A stretch of DNA of 25,653 bases from Fonsecaea monophora. Lineage: Eukaryota > Ascomycota > Eurotiomycetes > Chaetothyriales > Herpotrichiellaceae. The stretch spans positions 1-25,653 of the forward strand of contig NW_019174130.1 of NCBI RefSeq assembly GCF_001642475.1, given 5' to 3'. Below the pieces are notes generated by a model. That model worked only from the letters and a program-made list of their open reading frames with translations, did not search any database and had not been told where the DNA came from. Both the position numbers and the translations under genes were made by a program. Positions 8,813-18,096 of this stretch are shown here, one piece after another. The number at the start of each line of letters is the position of its first letter. Within the stretch, counting starts at the first letter, position 1.

Positions 8813-9837
8813 CTAAGGTGGCTCTGCTGTTTCGACATTCTCCCTTGTCCTCCCTGGTACCGATTCTGTCAAGAGATATGCTTGGGCTTCGTCATCAGAA
8901 TGGTCACTCAACGAAAACTCGTCGGCCAACTGTTGTTCCAAATCTCTGGGCCTAGCTTTGGCTGCCTTCGCCGCTCTCGCCGCAGCATAGTCTGCCCTGT
9001 TCGGGTAGGGCTCGTCGCATTTGGGATGTCGGAGCGGACGAAAGTATCGTCGATATGTAACATAGGCTACTGCCATGCCCAAGAGACTGCCACAAGTAAC
9101 ATCATAGACATCGTGTCTGTAATCGGCCAATCGTGACATCGCAATCAGTGCGGCCCCAGACAACGGAGCTAGAAAGATCAAAATTCTGAACAGATCTGCA
9201 TGCGGTCGAAAGACATGTAGTTTGCCTGCCAGGAACAAAGCCAAGTACCCGAGTCCAGCGAATGCCCAGCTACTGTGGCCACTTGGAAAACTGCGCCACC
9301 CGTCGTGGAGTGTATGAGGATTCGTCTCAGTGCACACTGCGACACCGACAAGCTCGTGCTCGGGTGTGCCCGCTTCTGGCTTACAGCGAGCAATCAGATC
9401 TGGACGTGGACGGCCGATGGCGTTCTTGACGATGTCCGTCAATAGCGCGGTGAGGAAGAGACTAATGAGGAGTCCAAGGATCGTGACGTGTGCATGATGG
9501 AGTCCTGGTCGCATAACGACCGCCCAGATGACGAGAAGGACGAGCGGCCCGACACCAGCAAGCAGGATGTTCTCTCCAGGAGAAACCCGTTCGACCAGCG
9601 CGTGTGGGTACTGTTTCGCTTGATTGTCAAGACGGAACATCTGATGGACTGGTTCGAAGAAGATTTGCGCCTAAATGTCTAAGCCGGCTGAGGATACTCA
9701 ATCGAAAGGCTGGTACTCACCGAAGCATATCCTGTTAAAAGGAGAGCAAATCCAACATAATCTGATGCGTATGACCGTTGCCAGAAGCGCCCAATGGCTC
9801 CTGAAACTCCAGGCGCATCTAGCCTGCCCTGCCTCAT
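8813..9837 (-). CDS. PAP2-family lipid phosphate phosphatase (Dpp1/Lpp1-like), two exons
   Basis: Complement(8813-9670, 9721-9837), 324 residues. The 50-nt intron (9671-9720) has a GTGAGT donor and TTTAG acceptor and joins ...TGYAS to AQIFFEPVHQ in frame, phase 0. The enzyme dephosphorylates lipid phosphates such as phosphatidate or diacylglycerol pyrophosphate at membranes. The three PAP2 catalytic motifs are complete: KNAIGRPRP (K121-P129), PSGH (168-171) and SRLADYRHDVYD (S218-D229, with His225 nucleophile-type and Asp229). Hydrophobic stretches near 27-38, 76-90, 101-118, 174-187, 200-217 and 231-243 fit the usual six-span topology. The C-terminal 70 residues are hydrophilic, with Ala/Lys/Arg then acidic Ser-rich stretches (LSDHSDDEAQ), a likely regulated cytosolic tail. 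It diverges from med7. Confidence 0.9.
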
Positions 9838-10090
9838 GATTGTGTGGTAAACAGATTATCGGACAATTAGAGACAGGCCATGTCGATGCCAATATCTGAA
9901 TGAAAGGAAGGAAAGAGGAGAAGGCACCAAGATGACGAGAGTTGAAACCTCCAACGCACTAATTAGCGCAGTATGCGATCCCCGCAAATTGGCTGTCCTC
10001 ATTGGCCAGTTACGAACCACGAGTTGATCTTCTTCAGCGGCGCGGTCTCTTCACCTCTTCTTTCTTATACCACGCGGCCTTTGTATCATC
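9838..10090. promoter_or_regulatory. Bidirectional promoter of PAP2 gene and med7
   Basis: A 253-bp gap separates two divergent start codons, so both promoters must share it. Two inverted CCAAT boxes (ATTGG at 9988-9992 and 10001-10005) fit binding by the fungal Hap/CBF complex, and a CT-rich stretch (about 10040-10075) precedes the med7 ATG. No clear TATA box. Confidence 0.5.
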
Positions 10091-10795
10091 ATGGCAGAAC
10101 AAGAACAACCTCAGCAATTGCCCGAGGCACCATTCCCCGCTCCTCCGCCATTCTGGAGACACTTTACAGTCGCTAACGAGGAGGAACTGAAGAAAATCGA
10201 ATCATCTTCCTCTGACAACCAACAGAAGCCGAAGCTCCCCCTTCACCTGGCATACCTGCGGCCTCCACCTCCGCCGCCGCCTTCGGCAGAGTACTACTTG
10301 ACTTTTGGCCAGAAGCAAGTCACCGATCCAACGAAACCCTCATCGTTGCCTACGGAGCAACTCCTGTTCAACCCAGACGATCCAAATCTCAACCACGCCG
10401 TACTCCTTAGCCGCCTCACGAAATCCCTGTTGCTGAACTTCCTCGAACTCACGAGTATCTTGTCTCTCGATCCAACCAAGCACGATGAAAAGATGCAAGA
10501 TATTCGGCAGCTCCTATTGAACATCCACGTGGTGATTAACATCTACCGACCACATCAGGCACGAGAGAGCGTCAAGGAAATGCTGCAAGGGATACTGGAA
10601 GATGGGGAAAGAGAGATTGACGAGTGCGACAAGATGAAGCAGAAAATCGACGAGTTTCTAGCAGGTGTGGGTAAGATTGGAACATCCGGTGTGCCAGACG
10701 CAGCTGAGGAGGATTCTGTCGCGACGGAGGCCTCTCAAGAGCAGACGATGGAGAAGCAGCAGAGGCTGTGGAAAATGATACAAGAAATGACTTGA
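10091..10795 (+). CDS. med7: Mediator complex subunit 7
   Basis: A single-exon frame of 234 residues, close to the length of other fungal Med7 proteins. Med7 is a middle-module subunit of Mediator in the nucleus, pairs with Med21 and Med31, and bridges activators to RNA polymerase II. Family features seen: N-terminal PAPPPFWRHFT (17-27, the conserved P-P-x-[FY]-[YW] start), a polyproline block LRPPPPPPP followed by EYYLTFGQ, then the helical core with LNHAVLLSRLTKSLLLNFLELT and HDEKMQDIRQLLLNIHVVIN, which matches the Med7 hinge-helix region, and RPHQARESVKEML. The C-terminal tail (about 195-234) is acidic and Gln/Glu-rich, as expected of a coiled-coil end. The ATG lies in the TCATCATGGC context with G at +4. 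Its 3' end faces adenylosuccinate lyase across 203 bp. Confidence 0.95.
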   Translation: MAEQEQPQQLPEAPFPAPPPFWRHFTVANEEELKKIESSSSDNQQKPKLPLHLAYLRPPPPPPPSAEYYLTFGQKQVTDPTKPSSLPTEQLLFNPDDPNLNHAVLLSRLTKSLLLNFLELTSILSLDPTKHDEKMQDIRQLLLNIHVVINIYRPHQARESVKEMLQGILEDGEREIDECDKMKQKIDEFLAGVGKIGTSGVPDAAEEDSVATEASQEQTMEKQQRLWKMIQEMT

Positions 10796-10998
10796 CGAAA
10801 TCGACCTTACGATACCAGACTGAGAATAGGCTGTGGAGTCTGTCCTCTACGTGTCCGACACGACCATTGCTATCTATCATTTTCCTTGCAACATTTGGGG
10901 ACTTCCGCCGCCACAGTGCCACATCATGACAATCAAGCCATCAGGGAGCAAAAACGATAGTATGGCCTTTCCTGACCAAAACCCTCCTCCCGTTCAGT
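10796..10998. other. Convergent 3' intergenic region
   Basis: Only 203 bp separate the stop codons of med7 and adenylosuccinate lyase, so their transcripts end toward each other here and may overlap. No canonical AATAAA is seen. Confidence 0.5.
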
Positions 10999-12450
10999 TT
11001 AAACATTGATTTCCGCGGCTCCACTACTCAGAATCTGGTCCTTATACGGCTGCAAGGCCGGTTCAACCGCCTCTTCGACGAATTCATCAACCTGTTCTGC
11101 TGACCTGCCGACGAACTTTGACGGGTTGAGCAGATCGTCCGGCGTCAACTCACTCCAAATAGGCTCAAAGAACTTCTCGTTCTTGATACGGTCGACAAGA
11201 TCGTTCGCTTGGCCTTCTAATTTCACCACCGCGGCGGCTTGATGAGACAATACTCGGATGTATTCGTGAGTTTCTTGACGGCTAGCGCCCTTTTCGACCA
11301 TGCGCATAATCATTGTCTCGGTGGCCATGAAGGGGAGCTCTTGCTGCAGCCGAGCGCTGATGACTTGTGGATACACCACAAGGCCAGAAGACACGTTTTC
11401 GAGCAGAATGCATAATGCGTCGGCGATCAGAAACATCTCAGGGATATCGATACGTCGGATTGCAGAGTCGTCCAACGATCTTTCGAACCATTGGTGAGCG
11501 TACGTTTGCCCGAACCCAGAGGCAAGCGATACCAGCTTCCGAGCAAGAGAACACATGCGTTCCGAGCGCATAGGGTTGCGCTTATAGGCCATAGCAGACG
11601 AGCCAATTTGATCCTTCTCAAAAGGTTCTTCGACTTCTTTCAACATGGCCAAATGCCGCAAGTCGGTGCCGATGTGCTCACATGTGGTGCCGAACGATGC
11701 CAACACATTGGCAATGTCAAAATCAATCTTGCGGTTATAGGTCTGCACCGACACAATGGAGCGCTTACTGAAACCGGCTTTCTTGGTGACCAATGAATCC
11801 AGCTGCTTCACTTTGCTGTGATCACCGTGGAATAACTCAAGGAAGGACGCCTGGGTCCCGGTCGTGCCTTTGACACCACGGAAGACGAGATCTCCACGGG
11901 CACGTTCAAGGTTCCTCAGGTCCATGAGTAGTGACTCGATCCATTGCGTAGTGCGACGACCGACAGTGATGGGTTGAGCAGGTTGGCCATGGGTAAATCC
12001 CAGACAAGGCAAAGCTTTGTGCTCCAGCGCAAAATCCGACAGCTTCTTGACACACTTTGCAACCTTCGGCAACAGGATTGACAGTCCATCCCTCAAGAAT
12101 ATCAAGTCGGCGTTATCTGTCACGTAGCAAGAAGTGGCTCCTAGATGTATCTTCCCGGCGGCCGCAGGTGCGCGCTGACCGAAAGCGTGAACGTGGGCCA
12201 TAACGTCGTGTCGTCGCCGCTTTTCCTCAACAGCCGCGACCTGAAAATCATCATCCGTCATGACTTTAGCAGCCTCCATCTGCGAAATGGCCTCGTCCGG
12301 GATGTCGAGTCCCAGCTCTTTCTCTGCTTCGGCGAGCCAGATCCAGAGTTGGCGCCAGGTTGTAGCTCGAGTTCGAGGTGAGAACAAAGTGAGCATTTCT
12401 TTGCTGGCGTAGCGAGCCGCCAGGGGGCTCTGCCATGTGTCGTGGGCCAT
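10999..12450 (-). CDS. ade13: Adenylosuccinate lyase
   Basis: A single-exon frame of 483 residues, matching the usual length of fungal Ade13. It catalyses two fumarate-releasing steps in purine synthesis: SAICAR to AICAR, and adenylosuccinate to AMP, as a cytosolic homotetramer. Residues seen: HDVMAHVHAF (81-90), GATSCYVTDNAD (104-115, substrate phosphate contacts), THGQPAQP (153-160, with the catalytic-region His154), KGTTGTQASFL (194-204) and the fumarase/lyase signature GSSAMAYKRNP (283-293), whose loop carries the catalytic Ser. The family more often has MPYK in this signature; here it reads AMAYK, as in eukaryotic ADSL (SSAMPYKRNP with Pro replaced by Ala). Start fits the conserved N-terminus (QSPLAARYASKEM). 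It diverges from the Mak5 gene. Confidence 0.97.
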   Translation of the reverse strand: MAHDTWQSPLAARYASKEMLTLFSPRTRATTWRQLWIWLAEAEKELGLDIPDEAISQMEAAKVMTDDDFQVAAVEEKRRRHDVMAHVHAFGQRAPAAAGKIHLGATSCYVTDNADLIFLRDGLSILLPKVAKCVKKLSDFALEHKALPCLGFTHGQPAQPITVGRRTTQWIESLLMDLRNLERARGDLVFRGVKGTTGTQASFLELFHGDHSKVKQLDSLVTKKAGFSKRSIVSVQTYNRKIDFDIANVLASFGTTCEHIGTDLRHLAMLKEVEEPFEKDQIGSSAMAYKRNPMRSERMCSLARKLVSLASGFGQTYAHQWFERSLDDSAIRRIDIPEMFLIADALCILLENVSSGLVVYPQVISARLQQELPFMATETMIMRMVEKGASRQETHEYIRVLSHQAAAVVKLEGQANDLVDRIKNEKFFEPIWSELTPDDLLNPSKFVGRSAEQVDEFVEEAVEPALQPYKDQILSSGAAEINV

Positions 12451-12947
12451 CTTGAGGACGTTGTATAGATTAGATATCCCAGGCGAAATGTGACGATGCC
12501 TGAGTATGGCTGTTTTAGCAATGAGGATAAAATCGCATATTGAAAAATGTCATGCTATCCTGGTTCGATGGTTCGGGTAAAATCGGTCACGCCAAGACCT
12601 GTGCTGAGAAAACGTGGTCTGACCGAGGATTTTTGGACAGTCACTGAAGTGCAAATACTTGTTGTTGTGTGCCTGTTCATATGTCCACCGTGAGATATAT
12701 CGAGATTTTATATACTATGTACCGTGGATACAGAGATGATGCGGTATCTTAACCTCCAAACCCATTCTGTCTCATGTCCAACGCTACAAATCGTAGTATT
12801 CCGTGAACCGTCTTGATTGGCCATAACCAATATTCGTTGTCAGACACGATGCAATTTCTCAACCCAAAACTTTTTTTCACTACTACAGACTTTAATTCTC
12901 AGTCTTATTGCCAGACCCTCTGCGTCGAATCGGATAAGCGGAGCCCA
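12451..12947. promoter_or_regulatory. Bidirectional promoter between ade13 and mak5
   Basis: About 500 bp between the ade13 ATG and the preferred mak5 ATG, which must serve both genes. ATTGG (12816-12820) and CCAAT (12827-12831) form an inverted pair with a 6-bp spacer and fit Hap/CBF binding. A pyrimidine-rich segment (about 12850-12900) precedes mak5. Coupling purine synthesis and ribosome assembly to one growth-regulated region is an inference. Confidence 0.5.
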
Positions 12948-15179
12948 ATGTCCAAATCAGCAAAGGAGAAGAGGCCTTCCGCGTCTCAACATGTCCAGCA
13001 TGACTCCAAAAGACGAAAACTGTCGCAGTCGGCCAAGGGTCAAGCGTACAACGGTCCAGCAATACGTGGCGACGCTCTGAAATGGAAAACAGTCCCGCTG
13101 CCAAAGAGACTAGAGGACGCCGAGGGGTTTTTTGGTCTGGAAGAGATCGAGGACGTCGACGTTGTCCGAGACGAGGCCAATCACCATGTCATGTTTCGTC
13201 CTAAATCGCGCGCAGCTGTGGATGAGGGCAGCAACAATAAAGAGCTCGACGAGGAATGGGAGGGTTTCGATGATGAGGGGGGAGAAACTAAGGGAGGAAG
13301 TGCAAAACCAGTCCAGTCATCGAATTCTTCGAAAGAAACCTTGCAGTTTCCCAAGAGCGCCAAAGACCTTGATAAGCAGAAACCGAAACCCAAGCCTAAA
13401 CAGGAGGAGGATGTTGTTCCAAATGTCAAGTTTGATGTTCTACTGAACAGCCTTGAAGACCCCAAGACCGACGTGTCAGCATGGAAGGGCCTTGAATTAT
13501 CTCCAACAAGCCTTTCGCAGCTCTCCCGACTTGGCTTCGCCCGCCCTACGCCCATACAAGCCGCGAGTATCCCGCCCATCATGCAAGGCCACGATGTGAT
13601 TGGCAAGGCTGTAACTGGTTCCGGAAAGACACTGGCATTTGGCATTCCCATTTTCGAGCATTGGCTTTCGAGTGACAACACGGGGTCGAAGACCTCGGCG
13701 AAGAGCAAGGATTCTGTCCTGGCGCTCATTCTTGCACCGACCAGAGAGCTCGCGTTGCAGCTCAATAGGCACCTGAACGAGTTGTGCATAGGTCTAGAAG
13801 AGCATCCTAAGGTTGTCGCAGTGACCGGAGGACTCTCCATCTATAAGCAACATCGACAGCTGGAATACGCCGATATTGTGGTGGCTACGCCAGGACGATT
13901 GTGGGAAGTTATGAATGATGCTTCTTCCGACTACGACGTGGACGCATTAGTAGAGAGGTTGAAGAAGATACGATTCTTGGTGGTTGATGAGGCCGACCGA
14001 CTGTTGAGCGAAGGCCACTTCAAAGAGGTTGAGAGCATTCTCGATGCGCTTGATCGGAAGATCGTGGACGACGAAGTGGACCAGGATGACGCGGCGGAAG
14101 AGTCGCCGAGTTCGACCAGGCAAACCCTGGTGTTCTCGGCCACATTTCATAAGGGACTACATCAAAAACTCACAGGCAAGCTCAAATCAGTGAGTCGAAA
14201 GAAGAACGACAACAACCTCCTCACCAACCAGCAGTCGATGGAGTATCTGCTGCAAAAGCTCTCCTTTCGCGAACAGAAGCCAACATTCGTGGATGTGAAT
14301 CCCACTACGCAAATGGCTGCCACACTCGCCGAATCAATCGTGGAATGTCCTGCCATGAAGAAGGATCTGTTCCTCTATACTTTGCTGATACAACACGCCA
14401 ACAAAAAAACATTGGTATTCACAAACAGCATCTCCGCCGTAAAGAGAGTGACAGCATTGCTTCAGACCTTGAAACAACCTGCAGTCGGCTTACATTCGAC
14501 AATGCCTCAGAAGTCACGACTACGATCTTTGGAAAGATTCGCAGGACAAAGCAACATCCTAGTAGCCACAGATGTTGCTGCTCGAGGACTTGACATTAAG
14601 GGAATTGAACTGATCATTCATTACCATGTACCCCGTACTGCGGACATGTACGTCCATCGTTCTGGAAGGACTGCGCGTGCAGAGATGTCAGGGCAGTCGA
14701 TCTTGCTCTGCTCACCCGACGAGGTGGCTGGGGTGAGAAGATTGATTGCGGAAGTGCACAAGAGTGACGAGGCTCCGGAAACAATTCAACTAGAGGGTCG
14801 ACTCATGCAACGGCTGGAGCCACAGGTGCTGCTTGCTCAAAAGATCACCGAGGCAACCCAAGCCAAGGAGAAAACATCTAGCAAAGAAGATTGGCTACGA
14901 TCTGCTGCAGAGGAGTTGGGAGTGGACTATGACAGTGAAGAGTTTGAAAGCCAGGGACAGAGAGGCAAGCGGGGAAGAGGTGGTGGAAGAATCAAAAAGG
15001 AAAAGGACAACGCTGCAATCAGCAAAGAACAGCTCGCTCAATGGCGGTCAGAGTTGGACGCATTGCTGAAGAAGAGAATCAACTTGGGGATCAGCGAGAG
15101 ATATCTTGCCGGTGGACAAGTCGATGTTGAGGCATTGCTCAAGGGACGGACGGATGGAGTCTTTCTGGAAGGCCGATGA
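12948..15179 (+). CDS. mak5: ATP-dependent RNA helicase Mak5 (DDX24-like)
   Basis: A single-exon frame of 743 residues, near the usual Mak5 length. Mak5 is a nucleolar DEAD-box helicase that remodels pre-60S ribosomal particles. The family N-terminal block is clear: LKWKTVPLPKRLEDAEGFFG then LEEIEDVDVV. Helicase motifs in order: Q-motif FARPTPIQAASIP, motif I VTGSGKT (222-228), Ia PTRELALQ, Ib TPGR, II DEAD (347-350), III SAT (397-399), IV LVFTNS, V ATDVAARGLD and VI HRSGRTAR (570-577). An acidic Asp/Glu insert sits after DEAD (about 366-390), and the tail is Lys/Arg/Gly-rich (GKRGRGGGRIKKEKD), typical for nucleolar RNA binding. The frame is open back to an ATG at 12813, but those 45 extra residues lack homology and cover the CCAAT pair, so I chose ATG 12948 (MSKSAKEKR). 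Confidence 0.95.
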   Translation: MSKSAKEKRPSASQHVQHDSKRRKLSQSAKGQAYNGPAIRGDALKWKTVPLPKRLEDAEGFFGLEEIEDVDVVRDEANHHVMFRPKSRAAVDEGSNNKELDEEWEGFDDEGGETKGGSAKPVQSSNSSKETLQFPKSAKDLDKQKPKPKPKQEEDVVPNVKFDVLLNSLEDPKTDVSAWKGLELSPTSLSQLSRLGFARPTPIQAASIPPIMQGHDVIGKAVTGSGKTLAFGIPIFEHWLSSDNTGSKTSAKSKDSVLALILAPTRELALQLNRHLNELCIGLEEHPKVVAVTGGLSIYKQHRQLEYADIVVATPGRLWEVMNDASSDYDVDALVERLKKIRFLVVDEADRLLSEGHFKEVESILDALDRKIVDDEVDQDDAAEESPSSTRQTLVFSATFHKGLHQKLTGKLKSVSRKKNDNNLLTNQQSMEYLLQKLSFREQKPTFVDVNPTTQMAATLAESIVECPAMKKDLFLYTLLIQHANKKTLVFTNSISAVKRVTALLQTLKQPAVGLHSTMPQKSRLRSLERFAGQSNILVATDVAARGLDIKGIELIIHYHVPRTADMYVHRSGRTARAEMSGQSILLCSPDEVAGVRRLIAEVHKSDEAPETIQLEGRLMQRLEPQVLLAQKITEATQAKEKTSSKEDWLRSAAEELGVDYDSEEFESQGQRGKRGRGGGRIKKEKDNAAISKEQLAQWRSELDALLKKRINLGISERYLAGGQVDVEALLKGRTDGVFLEGR

Positions 15180-15908
15180 GAAACCCTTGAAGCTTTCATC
15201 AGACCTTTTGTAAAACCTTGTCACCTTGTGATCTGGTTGCTGGGAGGGTTGAACAAGCCACTGATTGGCGGATGGCGTCGAGGCACGTGCTCGTATTGGG
15301 TCAAAAAGGCTCTGCATACACGAGGGCTGAGGCTGAGGGCTGAAGCAAGTGACGAGGCCATCAGACAGCCAGACAGCCCGACAGCGGCGCCTGCTACTCT
15401 CGAGGGGCGGTCATGCACCTACCCAGACGCTTTGGTGGGCAATGATACTCTTTTGCGTTTTACGAGAAACAGCAGCCCCAGTTGCGGCTGGGAAGTGGAA
15501 GTCACCACCACCACCACCAATTGCTGCCACACCCTAATCACAGTCTTTTCTCCTCGAGGTGGAATGCGCATCTCTAGACAGTACTAGGCAACATCATCTT
15601 CAGACCTAGCACACATCTCTATTCCAAGGGTTTGTTGGCCATCATCCTTCTCGTAAGGTATTTCCTGCGCATCTTGCCGTGTGCCCAATTCCTCCATCGT
15701 GAGCAACATTTTGTGCAACCACTTCCAACTCCTGGAGAGCGCTTGGATCACACTTCCTCCCAGACACCAAGTTTTCATCTCCTTCCGAGTTCTTCGTCAG
15801 AGCTCTTTGCCAGAGACTCAGTCTTCGACACACAAAATATCTTGCACTTTGTTTACGCAGACCCGCGCCTCGTCACCGAATCATCTCACTCGATCAAAGT
15901 CAGCCAGC
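15180..15908. other. Spacer with promoter and leader of the patatin gene
   Basis: About 730 bp. It contains an inverted CCAAT box (ATTGG, 15264-15268), a degenerate CAGACAGC-type repetition near 15363-15383, a short CCA-repeat (15503-15519) and a CT-rich leader just before the ATG at 15909. No gene is visible; overlapping frames on both strands are short and featureless. Confidence 0.45.
15503..15519. repeat. (CAC/CCA)n microsatellite
   Basis: Five to six consecutive ACC/CCA units in the promoter region of the patatin gene. Short and probably neutral. Confidence 0.6.
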
Positions 15909-17257
15909 ATGTCGTTCACAGGCGATCCTTCGAAGATTCCTCCTCCCAAATCCGGCTCCACTGAGGCGTACAATATTTTGGCATTGGACGGTGGTGGTGT
16001 GAAGGGGATATCGTCAATGATGATTCTCAGTAAAATTGTGAGTCTGGCTTGTCATGTTATCTAGTGCCCATTCAGAAACACAGGAAAAGTTCAGAAACAG
16101 AGCAAGGATGCTAACTCTATGGGGGTTAGATGGACCGCGTCCGCGACGTTGAGAATGAGGCCAAACGATCGAGGGGCGAACCCACTGACCCAGAGGAAAG
16201 AAAGCCCGTAGATTATTTCGACCTTGCTGCAGGGACAAGCACTGGTGGACTCATTGCCCTTATGTTGTTCCGTCTCGAGATGAACTGCACCAATGTGATT
16301 TCACAATACCAAGATTTGGCCGAGCAGGTCTTCAGCCCAATGCTTGGATCGATCCGTCTCAACAGCCTTGGGACTATTGGGAAGTGGATTGGTGATATCT
16401 GGCTGAAGCTCAAAGCTCTCGCTGGTCGATCACAGTTCTCTCACAAGCCGCTTGAACAGGCCATCGACACAGTGGTGTGGAAATTCCCTCTTGACGATGA
16501 TGACCAAGTCAGAAAGGGAGACGCCGCGCTCGTCAAACCGAGTAAAGGCCAGATGTAAGTTGTTCAGTCCAGCTCATCGCAATGACTGCAACGGAGACTA
16601 AGTCGAGCTAGGTTCATGTGTGCGACCTTGGCCGACAGAGGAGAGAGCATCCTACTGCGCAACTATGACCCTCCATTTGCACCGCTTCCGGTGTCCAACG
16701 GGGCTAGCGACCTCAAATTCAACGCCATCACTATCAAAGAAGCAGCCCGCGCAACTTCTGCCGCACCCACTTATCTCAAGGAGGCTAGCATCCAGGGACT
16801 GAATTTCTGGGATGGTGGACTCCTGAACAACAACCCTATCGTGCAGGCGTGGGACAATCGGTATGACCTTGTCTTGCGCAATGCTCCGCCTCCCCAAATC
16901 AAGTGTATCCTGAGCTTAGGGACCACACATCCCGAGTATGACGAGAAGAAGCGCCCGGGATCCGGTCTTATGAGGTTCTTCAACACCATCACCAAGACAG
17001 TGGCCTTTGTGACCAACACCGAAGCCAAGCACCGTGACTTTGATCGGAACATGCGACAGCGCAACGAGCGAGTTCCGGACAGGAAGACATCGTACTACCG
17101 GTTTAATGCGTCAACGGGAAAGGACGATATCGATCTAGGGGATTATCTGAAAATGCCGCAGTTGATGGAATACACCGAAACGTATCTGAAGAGACCCGAG
17201 ATTGATCTGTGGGTCAGTGAATGTGCCGCCTTGCTTGCGAAGACGAACCAACCCTGA
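15909..17257 (+). CDS. Patatin-like phospholipase, three exons
   Basis: Join(15909-16037, 16130-16554, 16612-17257), 399 residues. Intron 1 (92 nt) has a GTGAGT donor, GCTAAC branch and TTAG acceptor in phase 0; intron 2 (57 nt) has a GTAAGT donor and CTAG acceptor in phase 2. The patatin fold hydrolyses acyl ester bonds of phospholipids, galactolipids or neutral lipids with a Ser-Asp dyad. All elements are present: oxyanion loop DGGGVKG (27-33), nucleophile elbow GTSTGG (78-83, catalytic Ser80), ARATSAAPTYL (about 230-240) and the catalytic DGG (Asp252) in FWDGGLLNNNP. No signal peptide or membrane segment; it is probably cytosolic. Fungal relatives often carry C-terminal NB-ARC/TPR or ankyrin parts; this one stops right after the catalytic domain, so it is a stand-alone form. 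The ATG follows a leader with no competing in-frame start close by. Confidence 0.92.
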
Positions 17258-18096
17258 GGGAGTATGGGATCATTCTGGAGTAGAGGCGATGCTGTGGGCG
17301 GAGTGGATCTGAGGAAGAAGTGGACTACAGGATAGTTTCTTCCAAAGGAGGGATTATGGTCAGGTTTATGCTGCATTGAAGGGGGTAATACTGGTAGTAA
17401 GTAGTGTAGAAGCAGTGGAATGCTTCTAGCGTGGCGTCTGAGAATCTCTCAACTCGTGCTTATACAAGTGGACGACATGTTGAATCTGCACGCCAAGTAC
17501 ATACCAAGTAAGTATTTGGGCGCATGATGACGTGCTTCGACATAACGTTACTTGTCCATGAAACGACCACCTGATGGTTTGGCATTATGTACATGGACTT
17601 GCACTTGGCTACTTGTACACGGCACCGAGCACTTTTCGCACCACCATCACACCACCGAAATAAATGACCCTTGGTTGATACTTGATATTATACCCGTACG
17701 CTGTGCCTGTCCTTGTCCTTGTCTTCATCCTGCAAAGCAAGTTTATCAAAAAACCCCGCGAACTGTTGTAGCGACAACAACGACAATAAAAGCACAAACG
17801 CTGATTCGTCGTATCGCCATCATTGGTACGAAAGTACGAAGTATACATACTAGGTTGTTGGATATCCACTTCAATAACAAACCATCACCACGCCACACCA
17901 GCGATCGCGATAGTAATTGATCAGGTCGGGAGGAAGCGAGTCGGAATACAGAGAGAGAGAGAGAGAGAGAGCCACGCACACATACAAGAACAGACGAAGA
18001 GGGAGGGATAGAGATCTTTCATCGACTCTGCCACAGTATTCACCAACCCCGTCAACAAGGACGACACACACACATACATCACATACATAAAAAACG
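17258..18096. other. Spacer and leader of the MDR gene, repeat-rich
   Basis: About 840 bp. Left half: 3' flank of the patatin gene with no gene. Right half: leader of the MDR gene, with a (GA)n run and several CA-rich runs (ACACACACATAC near 18063-18077) directly before the ATG. Frames on both strands (for example 17552-17920 plus, 17609-17869 minus) lack domains. Confidence 0.45.
17951..17971. repeat. (GA)n microsatellite
   Basis: About ten perfect GA units, 125 nt upstream of the MDR gene ATG, most likely within its leader. GA runs can act as nucleosome-poor or GAGA-type elements; a role here is unproven. Confidence 0.85.

Noticed and set aside
12551..12600. GGTTCGATGGTTCGG resembling a tRNA T-arm
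   Set aside because: No matching acceptor stem, D-arm or anticodon arm can be placed around it.
12813..12947. N-terminal extension of mak5 from ATG 12813
   Set aside because: The extra 45 residues resemble no Mak5 N-terminus and overlap an inverted CCAAT pair, so ATG 12948 is preferred.
13181..13840. 219-codon minus-strand frame opposite mak5
   Set aside because: Ser-rich shadow of the helicase coding strand; no motif and no promoter context.
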